A DNA stretch of 64,000 bases from Bilabrum cf. latius (taxonomy: Eukaryota > Bigyra: Bicosoecida > Bigyra > Bicosoecida), in NCBI GenBank assembly GCA_965178125.1, contig OZ237753.1:310001-374000 (forward strand), read 5' to 3'. The translations under genes and the position numbers were made by a program. This document shows, piece by piece, positions 26,019 through 35,500 of the stretch. Below the pieces are notes generated by a model that was given only the letters and a program-made list of their open reading frames with translations, was not told the DNA's origin and did not search any database. Position 1 is the stretch's first letter. The number at the start of each line of letters is the position of its first letter.

Positions 26019-26376
26019 TCAGCGGAGGGGTGTCTCCTCCACCCACACCCCCCTCATGCTCAGTGGAGGGGTGTCTCCTCCACCCACACCCCCCTCATGC
26101 TCAGTGGAGGGGTGTCTCCTCCACCCACACCCCCCTCATGCTCAGCGGAGGGGTGTCTCCTCCACCCACACCCCCCTCATGCTCAGCGGAGGGGTGTCTC
26201 CTCCACCCACACCCCCCTCATGCTCAGTGGAGGGGTGTCTCCTCCACCCACACCCCCCTCATGCTCAGTGGAGGGGTGTCTCCTCCACCCACACCCCCCT
26301 CATGCTCAGTGGAGGGGTGTCTCCTCCACCCACACCCCCCTCATGCTCAGCGGAGGGGTGTCTCCTCCACCCCCCT
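26019..26376. repeat. 41-bp tandem minisatellite, eight full copies and a partial ninth
   Basis: Units start at 26019, 26060, 26101, 26142, 26183, 26224, 26265, 26306 and 26347 (partial). They differ mainly by one C/T position (TCAGCGG versus TCAGTGG). Each unit contains GGAGG-GGTGTCT-CCTCC, a short hairpin with a 7-nt loop, and a CACCCACACCCCCC run. There are no spacers. Because 41 is not a multiple of 3 the array stays open in all three plus frames, producing spurious Pro/His/Ser-rich ORFs. It fills most of the 440-bp gap between the convergent GH79 copy B and tafazzin stops, and its last unit overlaps the tafazzin 3' coding end. The 112 bp at 25907-26018 before the array contain an AATAAA-like TAATAAATC (about 25963) that could serve as a polyadenylation signal for GH79 copy B. 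Confidence 0.93.
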
Positions 26377-28375
26377 CTCCTTGCGCTTGGCCGCAACCTG
26401 CAGCTCAAGCTACCGCATCGCCGCCTCCATCCGATTCGTGATGCCAGCATACAGCCGCAACCGGGCGTAGTGCTCCCCTTTCCTCTCCGCCTCCGACAGG
26501 TCCTCGTCATCCACGGGTAGCAGTCGCGACTCTGCCGCGACGTATGGGGGAACGTTCCTTCCTGACGGCAGGGTTCGCCCGGGGTACCGCATCAGACGCC
26601 TGCCGTCAAGCTGCGCCGATTTCAGGTGCTCGAACTCCTCCGGGGGAACAACTGTTCCCCTGGGCTCGTCCTCCAAGTAGGTGGGAGCGATGGAATCGAG
26701 TCCGTCATAGCCCACAGTGGATGACTTGATGCTGCCTGGGGGTGCGTACGCTCCCGCCGCAGGGCACCGAATCTTGGCGGCGTCGATGTCCGCTGCGTCA
26801 GTTCCTGTCGGCTCCTTGCCCGTGTCTTCCGGTGCGGGCGACAATGATGATGACGGCGACACGTTGGACCCCTAGCTTGCCTCGATTTGCTCTATCCTGG
26901 CCAGCATCCTCTGCATGCTCCTTGCGTCCCTCCTCTGTTCGTAGCCCCTGATGAGGTCTGTGTAGGGCACAGGATCGCCGATGGCTATGTCTATGGTAGA
27001 CCCAGGGGTAGGGAACAGGTGCATGACGTCGTTGTTGCTGTTTTGCGGCAGGACCTTGTCCATGCCCTGGTGGTAGATGGGCACGAGCAATGCCTCCGTG
27101 TCGGACTCGCTCATGGCGCGAGCCAAGCCCCACTTGAATGGGCCCAATCTGCTTCCGGGCTGCGTGCATCTCCCGTTCCAGTGGCACCACCTGCCCTGCT
27201 CGTTCCGCAGGGGTATGCCGCCCTCCTGCCAGGTCCGGGCCTCTGGGAATGCGTGCACCCACTCGCCACCCTGGATCTTCCTCCTCATCATCTCAACTGG
27301 CCCCTGGTATATGCTCGCCCCACGGAGGATAGGGACTACTTTTCCTAGGCCAACGTAGGTCCCCATTGCTTCGTTCGGAAAGCACTGCTCCTCCGTGCAG
27401 AAGTGCCACATGGACTTGTGGTTGTCGACCCAGGTCTCAACGGGCATGATGCTGCGAGCGGGGATGGAGGATGGGGGATGGGGGATGAGCATGAAGTGCG
27501 ATGCTATTTCGTGCAGTCTAGGCTAGTTTATCAGTCAGCTGGTATGATTGCTTTGTCATCCTTCGATATCAGTACGAAAGAGTGCAGCCAAAGCCGGTTC
27601 GAGGAGCCGAGAACGAGAAGGGTAGGACGACCATCCGTGCCATGCCGCGAGGGATAAGGCAACGATTTTGCTTAGTTTCCACCATCATTTTGTTGTATTT
27701 AGCAATAAAACAGTACTGAGACGCGGTTCCATGGCATTGTACGACCAAAAAGTTGAGATTTACTCACAGAGTCGACAAGAATGGATCGTCGATGCAAGAG
27801 TGGTGATTAGCGAATGAAACCATAGCTTTGTCTTTCCTACTGCGAGTATCGACACAAGTAAAACTAATTGGGCTCGAGTAGGATGGCACACGCTGTTTCA
27901 TTGCGTATGAACCCCGGTGAACTCACTCAAGTATATACTTCCGAAGCTTGTCCTATCCGTAGACCTTGTGGTCCTGTGTCAGCCTCATGTAGCAATACAG
28001 CGTGACACCTGCTTAATAAGTAAATATGCTGTCATCCGGTCTAATTCGAACTAGAGTTCTCGCGCGTGCTGAAAGGAAACTGCCACTTACTTGTTGAAGC
28101 TATCATGATACGAGATCCTAGGTCATACAGGCCTTTTTCGATCCAAGAGCTCGGCTCGGGAGGGATTCCTAACTGCACCAGTGCATTCAAGGGGATTGAC
28201 TTGGAGAGCGGTTCGAACAGGGCAGGTAGCAATGCTCGAGTGAGGTATACTGCTGCCGCACATGTTTTTCAAAGAATTCAAGGTCGTTGTTTCGCCTTGG
28301 GCGGTACTTATGGGACACAAACGCAACACCTGTACCTAATGCACCAAGTCCTGCAACTGCTAGTCGTCGATACAT
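26347..28375 (-). CDS. TAFAZZIN: Tafazzin-like monolysocardiolipin acyltransferase
   Basis: Exons on the minus strand have consistent phases. A first region ends at 28091 (donor GTAAGT). Then come 28008-27927, 27839-27768 (donor GTGAGT) and 27451-26347. The third carries NHHSCIDDP, the HX4D acyltransferase motif. The last exon has VDNHKSMWHF, GLGKVVPILRG, WVHAFPEA, PFKWGLARAM and VPIYHQGMDKVLP, which match tafazzin, the mitochondrial enzyme that remodels cardiolipin. Three TAG codons read as Gln keep the frame, including YGQDKL in the second exon. The FPEG block is FPEA here. About 175 residues of unmatched sequence follow the acyltransferase domain, and the TGA at 26349-26347 lies in the minisatellite. 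The N terminus is uncertain: the ATG at 28375 (MYRRLAVAGLG) needs one more small intron of about 77-92 nt to reach the frame ending at 28091. Confidence 0.82.
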
Positions 28376-28530
28376 CGTGATTTTTGTGAGTGATGTGATG
28401 CAAGCGGGAACGGCCCAACTCTAGTGATGACAAGCGTGCACTGCAGTTGCGGACGAAAACGTCAGCTGAACCCTGTCAGATCAGCCAATACAGTACCAGT
28501 AGCCAGTCAGTTAATGCACACTAGAAGCCC

Positions 28531-29223
28531 TTAACCCTTTCGCGCCGGCTTCTTCACGCCAGGCCAAACTCTCTCCTCGGTTGGATCCCACTAGATCTAT
28601 CCGACAGCCTTCTCAAACGATCTCATCGCGGCTGAGCTGCCTTCCATCATTCGCACTGGCCTGTGAGGAACGCTTCGATACAAAGATAATGCTTGCTTCC
28701 TGCGCAGTGGCACAGCACCAGATCGCATGGCGCTGCTGTGGTCAGCTAGCTTGAGCGAGCGCGCGAGTGTCCTGGCGGAGCTCAGCAAATCGGTCTTTTC
28801 ATCATCCGACATAGCAGCAGCCCTATTTGTTGATGCATTGCTGTATTTCTATTTTGGTGTGCGCTTTGGTTTGCTTGCTGCGCCGCTTGGCTGGACGTTG
28901 CCGCCGACCAGGGTCCTGCTCGCTCGAATATCCCCAGGCGGCCCGAAGTCGATCTGCAGCGAACCGAAAAGCTCCGACTGCATGAACTCGCTCTGCATCC
29001 CTTTCATCTATGTATTTTTCTAGCTTTCTACTGGTTTCGGATGAATTGGGCTCATTGCCAGCGCCGGAATCGGAAGGTTGGGCGAGCCCACTTGCTCGGT
29101 CGCTTTCACTTCTTCTTGGTCTCGCAGCTCCTATTGCAAGCATTCCATGAATCTTCCAGCGCACTCTTTCTCAAACAAACGAGGATCTTCATAAATTCCG
29201 TCCACACCGAGCATCGCGTCCAT
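28531..29223 (-). CDS. Unidentified 230-residue protein
   Basis: The frame runs from ATG 29223 to TAA 28533-28531 with six in-frame TAG codons read as Gln. It is the only gene here whose end is TAA. I do not recognise the family. The N-terminal 45 residues are acidic and helical (YEDPRLFEKECAGRFMECLQ, then Gln/Glu-rich). A Pro/Ser/Gln-rich and Met-rich linker follows, then a basic segment, and a C-terminal helix-rich part (TDLLSSARTLARSLKLADHS). It ends WDPTEERVWPGVKKPARKG. No signal peptide or membrane segment is visible. Upstream of the ATG the frame is open for another 120 nt without an ATG. It lies upstream of tafazzin on the same strand, 155 bp away. Confidence 0.55.
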
Positions 29224-29923
29224 TGTAGCAGTTGTTGTTTTGTGAGCGGGCGTGCAGCGACACGCTCGGACGAAACCGAATCGGAAGCAACTACTTGATC
29301 CGATCTTAGCAACCAGCCGCAAGAGTGTGGCGGAGACTCGCACGAACTATCACAAAGAATGGGACCTCCTCATCTGTACGTTTGTACGTTTTGTACTGAA
29401 ATGAATCAGAGTGAACCGCTCCGCCGCAGGCTGCCTTGCGGGAGCGGCAGAGCTTTGCACTGGCAACTCGAAGTCCATTCAGAGGGACGGCAGTCATACT
29501 GCATGCGATCCCACGAGACAGTTGTACTTATGTGGACAATCAAGCAATGCTTCCGTCTCGTTTGATCAACCATTCGGGTCCACAGACCGCGATTTGTGTT
29601 GTGTTCTCGGTGTAAAATTGTAAGGTGCCATTTATGCGACAAACCGCACATATGCAGTGCAGCCTACCAGGGCAGAAGCTTATTCAGCAGTGCGATTGCT
29701 GTCCCTTCATTAACTTCATATTCTAAGAATGCGCGTCTCGGCTCGAGCTGCAAGGCGAATTGTTTCGGAATCGACCCTAGCTGCTGGGTCTTGTGCCGCA
29801 AGGCATGCCTCGTCGCTTGCTCTACCTTCCGATGTGGGGGTAGCAGTATGCACTCCTCGTCAATAGGATAATTGTTGGGGAAGCAAGAGATCAGGAGGAG
29901 TTTGGCGCCAGTAGCGTGCAGGA
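29224..29923. other. 700-bp region without a confident gene
   Basis: The only long open stretch is minus-strand 29930-29406 (174 codons, one TAG at 29664, stop TGA). It has no in-frame ATG until halfway, and I see no family match. Its 5' end overlaps the ATG of the plus-strand gene at 29924. It could be an exon of an unresolved gene, untranslated sequence, or chance. The region also lies between two divergent genes, so the promoters of the genes at 29223 and 29924 should be in it. Base composition is closer to AT/GC balance than in the flanking genes. Confidence 0.4.
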
Positions 29924-30622
29924 ATGGCAATGATGTAGCCCAAGAAGAAGGCTGGGGAAGGTGGGCCTGTGATGCACGTCGACCCCAGGCTTTCGGATTT
30001 GTTGAAGAGAATGGCCCTTCCAGACTTTACTCCGTAAGTATATATAGTGTCCATACGAGCATGTCGCGCGCTTCTCGTCCTGGGATGGTTCGATATGATG
30101 CTCCGCCCAATCAACCCAATCAACCAACGCAGACCAGAGAGGACGAAGGAGGACTTGGAGCTCGGATATAAGCTCGGTAGAAGGTATAATAGATGGTGCT
30201 AGAGGCGCCATAACGCTTAGAACAAAGACATGTCAACGAAGATGAAGCACCGGTACGAGGCCCTCCACGCGCTGTCCGACGACCCGACCTTGCAAGCCGA
30301 GGTGCTCGTTCACAAGTTCGAGACGATCGAACCACTGGGCAGGATGCGCCAAATCGACTCTCGACCCCCGATCATGGGCTGGCACAGGGAGCAGGACGAC
30401 GAAGAAGAGGAAGAAGAGGTGGATGAGGAGGCGAGGGCCAGCGGCCGAGCCAAGCGGGTGCAGCGCGGTGCTGCCAGCCAGGCCCTCTTCGGGGAGGCCG
30501 TCGATCTGGACGAGGACGAGGACGAGGACATGGATGCAGAGGCGCTGCTGAAGAAGAGGCGCGCGGCTGCCAGGGCGAAGGCGAAGGCCAGGGCAGCACG
30601 CCGGAACAAGAAGAGAAAGTGA
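29924..30622 (+). CDS. Small basic/acidic protein, possibly mitochondrial ribosomal protein mL40
   Basis: Two exons fit: 29924-30033 (ATG, donor GTAAGT) and 30133-30622 (acceptor CAG, stop TGA), 199 residues. In-frame TAG codons read as Gln occur at residue 5 and twice in exon 2. The core reads VDPRLSDLLKRM, LPDFTPPERTKEDLELGYKL, RYNRWCQRRHNAQ, then a helix and PLGRMRQIDSRPPIMGW. The layout of a DPR start, a Trp/Tyr-containing helix with many Arg/Lys, and a terminal PP(I/L).GW motif resembles mL40 (MRPL40/Mrpl28). The C-terminal 75 residues, an acidic Glu/Asp run followed by a Lys/Arg/Ala tail, are not typical of that family. I treat the mL40 assignment as a hypothesis. The gene converges on PSMC1. 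Confidence 0.5.
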
Positions 30623-30950
30623 GGCGGCGAAGGTGCGGTCGTTGGTGCCATCGCCATGTAGCAGCTTTTGAATTGGATTGGTACAGATGCCTTCAACAAC
30701 TTATGCAAATGTTACAATTTCAATGACGATGGCGCACTTACGGTCAATTGTGATTGTACTGGATCCACCGTGGCTGGAACTGGATAGTCTAACGAATGTG
30801 CACTGCTTGCCTCACGCATTGCCTCGAACGAACGTTGAACCAATCAAAATCACGGCACTACCCTCACACTGGAGAGACCCGCATCCACAAAACAGCCTCA
30901 GCCTCTGCCCATCCACCCCCCCCCCTTTCGCATCATCCCAGGTGGCGCTC
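30623..30950. other. Convergent 3' region between the mL40-like gene and PSMC1
   Basis: 328 bp between two stop codons. It should hold both 3' UTRs and polyadenylation sites. I see no tRNA-like cloverleaf, no repeat and no further coding signal. A run of ten C residues lies at about 30916-30925. Confidence 0.6.
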
Positions 30951-32446
30951 TCACAGGTAGAGCCCCTCCGGGATGTTGCCCTTCTTCTTGTACAGGGCCT
31001 TCTCCTTGGCTTGCCTGAAGTCCTCCTGAGTCACCTTCATCCTCCTCTCGCGGAGGGCCAGCAGACCGGCCTCCGTGCAAACCGCCTTGATATCGGCTCC
31101 GGACAGCTCGTCCTTGGCCATGACGAACTCCTCCAGGTCGACATCGTCCGCGAGGTTCATCTTGCCCGTGTGGATGTTGAAGATCCGGCGCTTGGTCTTC
31201 TGGTCGGGCAGGGGGAACTCGATCTTGCGGTCGATCCGGCCGGGCCTGATGAGAGCGGGGTCCAGGGAATCTATCCTGTTGGTCGCCATGAGCACCTTGA
31301 CGTCGGAGCGCTCGTCGAAGCCGTCGAGCTGGTTGAGCAGCTCCAGCATTGTTCTCTGGATCTCCCTCTCTCCGCCGCTGTTGCTGTCGTACCTCTTGGT
31401 ACCCACGGCATCGATCTCGTCGATGAACACGATGGAGGGCGCGTTCTCCTCTGCCACCTTGAAGAGCTCCCTCACCAGCTTGGGGCCGTCGCCCAGGTAC
31501 TTCTGGATCAGCTCGCTGCCGACCATGCGGAGGAATGTCGCGGAGGTCTCGTTGGCAACTGCCTTGGCCAGGAGGGTCTTGCCGGTGCCCGGCTCCCCGT
31601 ACAGGATGACCCCTTTCGGGGGCTTGATGCCGATGTCCTCGTAGAGCTCGGGGTTGGTGAGCGGGAGCTCCACGGCCTCCTTGATCTCCTGGATCTGCTT
31701 GTCCAGGCCACCGATGTCCGCGTAGCTTTCCAACGGGGCCTTGTCCACCTTCATCATGTTAACAGAGGCGTCGGAATCGTCCGCCAGAATGCCAACGACG
31801 CTCGACGTCCGGTTGTGCAGCAGGATGGAGCAACCGGGCTCCAGCTGGTCCTGATCCACGAACGAGCAAATCGTGACGTACATCTCCGGGCCGCCACCAG
31901 AACTAATAATGCAATGAGTATCGTCAATAATTTCCTCTAGCGTGCCGACGCTGAGCGGGGAGCCCCGCACGTCATCCAGCTTTTCCTAATCCTCCTTATC
32001 CGTCTTCTCCTTCGGGTTCAAGGCGTCCTAGTTTCGGATGAACTCCTCTTCCATCAACAAGTAGTCCTTCACTCGATTCAACTTCAACATGCGGAGCTTG
32101 CACTTTGTTGTGGGAAACACTTTCGGCATTTTGCTGGAGGCGCTTGCCCCCTTGTGACGTCGTTTCTTGCCAACTCGCCCGGGTGGCTTGATGTCTGCGA
32201 GACATTAGGGGTAAATCATCCAAATCAAATGCATCGCTGGACATACTCCTGGAAGGGAGCGACAGGGCGCCGAATATCAACGGATCGACGTCTCTTACCA
32301 AACCTCTTGCGCTTGGCCTTCTCTTGCTCCTTTTTCTTCTTCTTAGCCGCATCGCTGCCACCAAACCCGCCTGGCCCGTCATCTGGAGGAGGCGCGCCCC
32401 CTCCAAATCCTCCCATTCCAAAAGGTGGTCCGCCGCCGCCGTCCAT
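30951..32446 (-). CDS. PSMC1: 26S proteasome regulatory subunit 4 (Rpt2 / PSMC1), AAA+ ATPase
   Basis: Two exons, 32446-32299 and 32194-30951 (GTAAGA donor, CAG acceptor), give 463 residues ending in TGA. Rpt2 is one of six AAA+ ATPases at the base of the 19S particle, which unfold substrates into the 20S core. The N terminus is Gly/Pro-rich then Lys-rich, followed by TRVGKK-like [10 protein letters not shown] and the coiled-coil region. Walker A is GEPGTGKT (about 249-256; most homologues have GPPGTGKT). Walker B is IVFIDEID (304-311), followed by the Arg-finger region and the C-terminal HbYX-type LYL. Two in-frame TAG codons at 32030-32028 and 31988-31986 lie in the coiled coil. The first falls in EEEFIRN-TAG, exactly where human and yeast Rpt2 have Gln. 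The usual Met-Gly N-myristoylation start is missing. Confidence 0.95.
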
Positions 32447-32588
32447 GACTGTCCAAGAATGCCGACCACGCTCGCTCAAATCTCAAAACCGGTTGCAACC
32501 TTTTTTAAAGGCGCGGCGCCTCGCATTCGGTTCCGCAATTCAACCGTTGCACTAACTCGGTCTTTGAATACGTGATAGGTCAACCAAC
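32447..32588. promoter_or_regulatory. Divergent promoter region of PSMC1 and the FN3 giant gene
   Basis: 142 bp between two divergent ATGs. A TTTTTTAAAGG element lies near 32502-32512 and could act as a TATA-like or initiator element for either gene. No other motif is clear. Confidence 0.45.
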
Positions 32589-35500
32589 ATGGATGACCAT
32601 CCGGGGTCATTCGAAGAGTGGTATGAGAGAAAGGTAGAGCAGGAAGAAGAAGAGCGAGAATCCCGGAGACGGGATCCAGAGGCGGAGCGAGAGGAACGCG
32701 AGATCGCGGAATAGAAGGCAAGAGAGGCTTACGAGGGTTGGATCTTGAACAAAGAGAATCGTGAACGTGCTATAGCTTCTTTGTGGAAACTGGATACTTC
32801 CAGGGCGTCAGACGAATCGTCCTGGAGAGAAGTTGGGCGTGCTCTGGCAGCCGTGGACGTCTCCCTCGGGATTCCCTGCCCGGAAAAGATGCCACACCTC
32901 GGCCCAGTGCAATCTGCTCGGCCGGAATAGCGCTCCCTATTCGTAGATTTCGTGCGCTGGAGCCGGGAGCACCACGCATTCGACGATGCCGTGTTCCCGA
33001 AACGGCTCGAGGATCGGCTCACCAGGGGGTTTCGGCAGCAGCTGGACGAGGACCCGGAAACCGGAAAGCTCAAAATGAGCGGATTGCGCTTTGAGGAGCC
33101 CCCGGAGGTTCCTGCGGGGCAGGTGCCCCGCCCCCTGACGCTCGACGACAAGATCAGGAACCGCCTCTTCCACCTCCTGTGCCTGCGTGCGTGGAAAGGA
33201 GAGTACAGGGAGGCGGAAGCGGAAATCGAGCCTCAAATCGAAGAGGAGAAGCAAAAAGCAAGAGACTCGATCGAGAAAGCCAGAGAGCAGGCGGCCAGGG
33301 AAGGCAGGGAGATGGGTGGTGCCGCAAGTGGGGGCAAGAGGGGTGCCGCTGGCAGCAAGGCAGAGGCAGAGGGGGAGGACGAGGACGGGATGTCTCCTTG
33401 GGAAAACGAAGATGCCATGAGAAGAGCCGCCATACGGGCCCTGGGGGTGGGCAAACTGGCGCGGTGGGCGGGAGACGATGCCAGGAGGCGCAAGAAGAGG
33501 GAGAGGATTGAGAGGGACGACAAGCGGGCAGAGGCAGATGCCACGCACCGGAGGTGGGTGGAGAGAAAGCAGCGCACTGCAGTGAGGCTGCCTCCCGAGG
33601 GCCATCCCGCTGCGGAACCAACCGGCGGTGGTGCGATCTCCAGACGTGAGAGGCTGGCACACCCAGGAAGGCCCCAGCGGTTCGACTTCACATTCCGAAC
33701 CAAGTCGCACCGGAGGCCCCCGCCCGCGCCCACCGCCACCGCTGTGGATTCTGCCCTGCGTTGCAGGCTGCCGGGCCAGAGGTACGTCCACACGGGCCAC
33801 TGGCACGCGCCTCCCGACGGTCAGGTGGATGACAGCGACCTGGGTCGGTCGAGGCGCGCGCTCCTTGAGCGCGGTTTCGTGCACAAGGAGAACTTCAAAG
33901 ATCCCGAGGTGGGTGACGTCGACGAGGAGGGACTGGAGAAATACAGGGAAGAGAAAGAAACGAACCCGGTGCTGCAGGCGCAGCAGAGGGAGAAGGAGCA
34001 GGGCAGGCGAGAGAAGCTGCTGGGATACGCCCGGTGGAGGGGCCGCACCACCAGCAGGCAGCTGGCCATGAGGCTCCTGGCCTGTGTTCCCCGAGGAACA
34101 AGACCACCCATGGTAGATCAGGTCGTCCCCGCCCTCCTTCGTAAGGCAGAGGGCGGGTCCATGCGGCGGGGACGGGACGATGGTGCAGAGGGCGCCGCGC
34201 ACACATCTGCGGAACTTGAAGACGCGGCCCTCCGAGCCGTAGGTGCGATCACAGACGGAAAAGTGCACGGTATCATTGACTTGGAGGCGGGTGACGTGGA
34301 ACGACTCAGCGGCTCGATGACCGCCGCTGACTTTGTGGCGAGGAGGGGCGTGGGCGCCGGAGAGGGCAAGGATGCCGACTCTGACGACGACTATGAGGAT
34401 GAGGGTGAGGGTGATTTCGATGAACGCGGGCATGGGGGTGGTGCCGGCTCGATGGACGACTATGATTCTGACGGTGGAGTGGGGGATCCGCTGTTCCAGG
34501 AGGAGGGCGCGAGGAGAAGGGGAAGGAAAAAGAGCAAGCGTCGCCGCGGCTCGCGGACTCGGAAGGGCAGCGGTCAGGATGACGATGGCGATGGCGATGA
34601 CGACGATAGCTACAGTGACGATCACGAAGATGATGAGGATGACGATAAGTATAGCAGCGACGGAAGCAGCCGATCAGGCGGAAGCAGTAGGAACGGCAGC
34701 GACGAAGATGATGACGAGGAGGAGCGGGCAAGGAGCCGAGTCGCCCGCCAGTTGCGCGAGATGGGCGTCGATGAGGACGCTGAGGCAGAGGCGAGACGAA
34801 TCGCCGAGAACGCTGATGTGAAGGCAGACACGGCGGGGCGATTGCTGTGGCTTGCGGTGGGTCAGAGTCTCAAGCGGATCGACGGTACGCTGCAGGTGCC
34901 GTTCACGCGATGGGCGAGGCCGGTGGCAACCCCGTCGGATTGCGAGAAGGCGTGGGGCAGGATGGAGCGGGGTGGGGGCGGCGGCGGGGGCATGCTGGCG
35001 GCAGGAGCCGCCGGTGGTGCGGGCGACGGGATCGGTGGCAGAGGGTTCGTCAGTCCAGAGCAGGAGGAGGCCGTTGCTTTCCTTAAGCAGGTGTCGAGGC
35101 AGGGCCGGAGGTCGTTGCGGCTTGGGGTCAGAGCAGTGGTTGCGAGGCCGCCGGCTGCTCCGATCCTTCGAAGGGTGGCCAAACTGGAGCCTCCCCCTTT
35201 GCCCATGGCCATGGCCGTAGGGCGCGGATGGGCCCGCGGGCCTCCTCTTGTTCCCTGGCTGGAGGGGCTGTCCCGGGAAGCGCGCAAAGACATGTCCGTG
35301 GCGGGGGAGCTTGGCCTCCTACCGTCGTACGGTGCCAGCTTGCACCTGGCGTGGGGACTGCCGCCAGGGTCGCCGCCCGAGAGTTTCTACGTGCTGGAAT
35401 GCTGCGGCTCCACGGGCTCGAGGCAGCAGCGCAAGGCTGACTGGCGGGCCGTGATCACGGACCCGCCCTCGGCCAGGGGTTGGGGCAAGGGCAGAGACGG

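Noticed and set aside
26019-26376. CRISPR array
   Set aside because: The 41-bp units are directly adjacent with no unique spacers, in a eukaryotic context. It is a minisatellite.
25943-26520. Plus-strand Pro/His/Ser-rich repeat proteins across the minisatellite
   Set aside because: All three frames are open only because the 41-bp unit lacks stops. The real coding strand there is minus (tafazzin).
27590-27620. tRNA-like B box (GGTTCGAGG) in the long tafazzin intron
   Set aside because: The flanks cannot form a T-arm stem and no A box or cloverleaf is present. No tRNA gene, including a suppressor tRNA-Gln, was found in the window.
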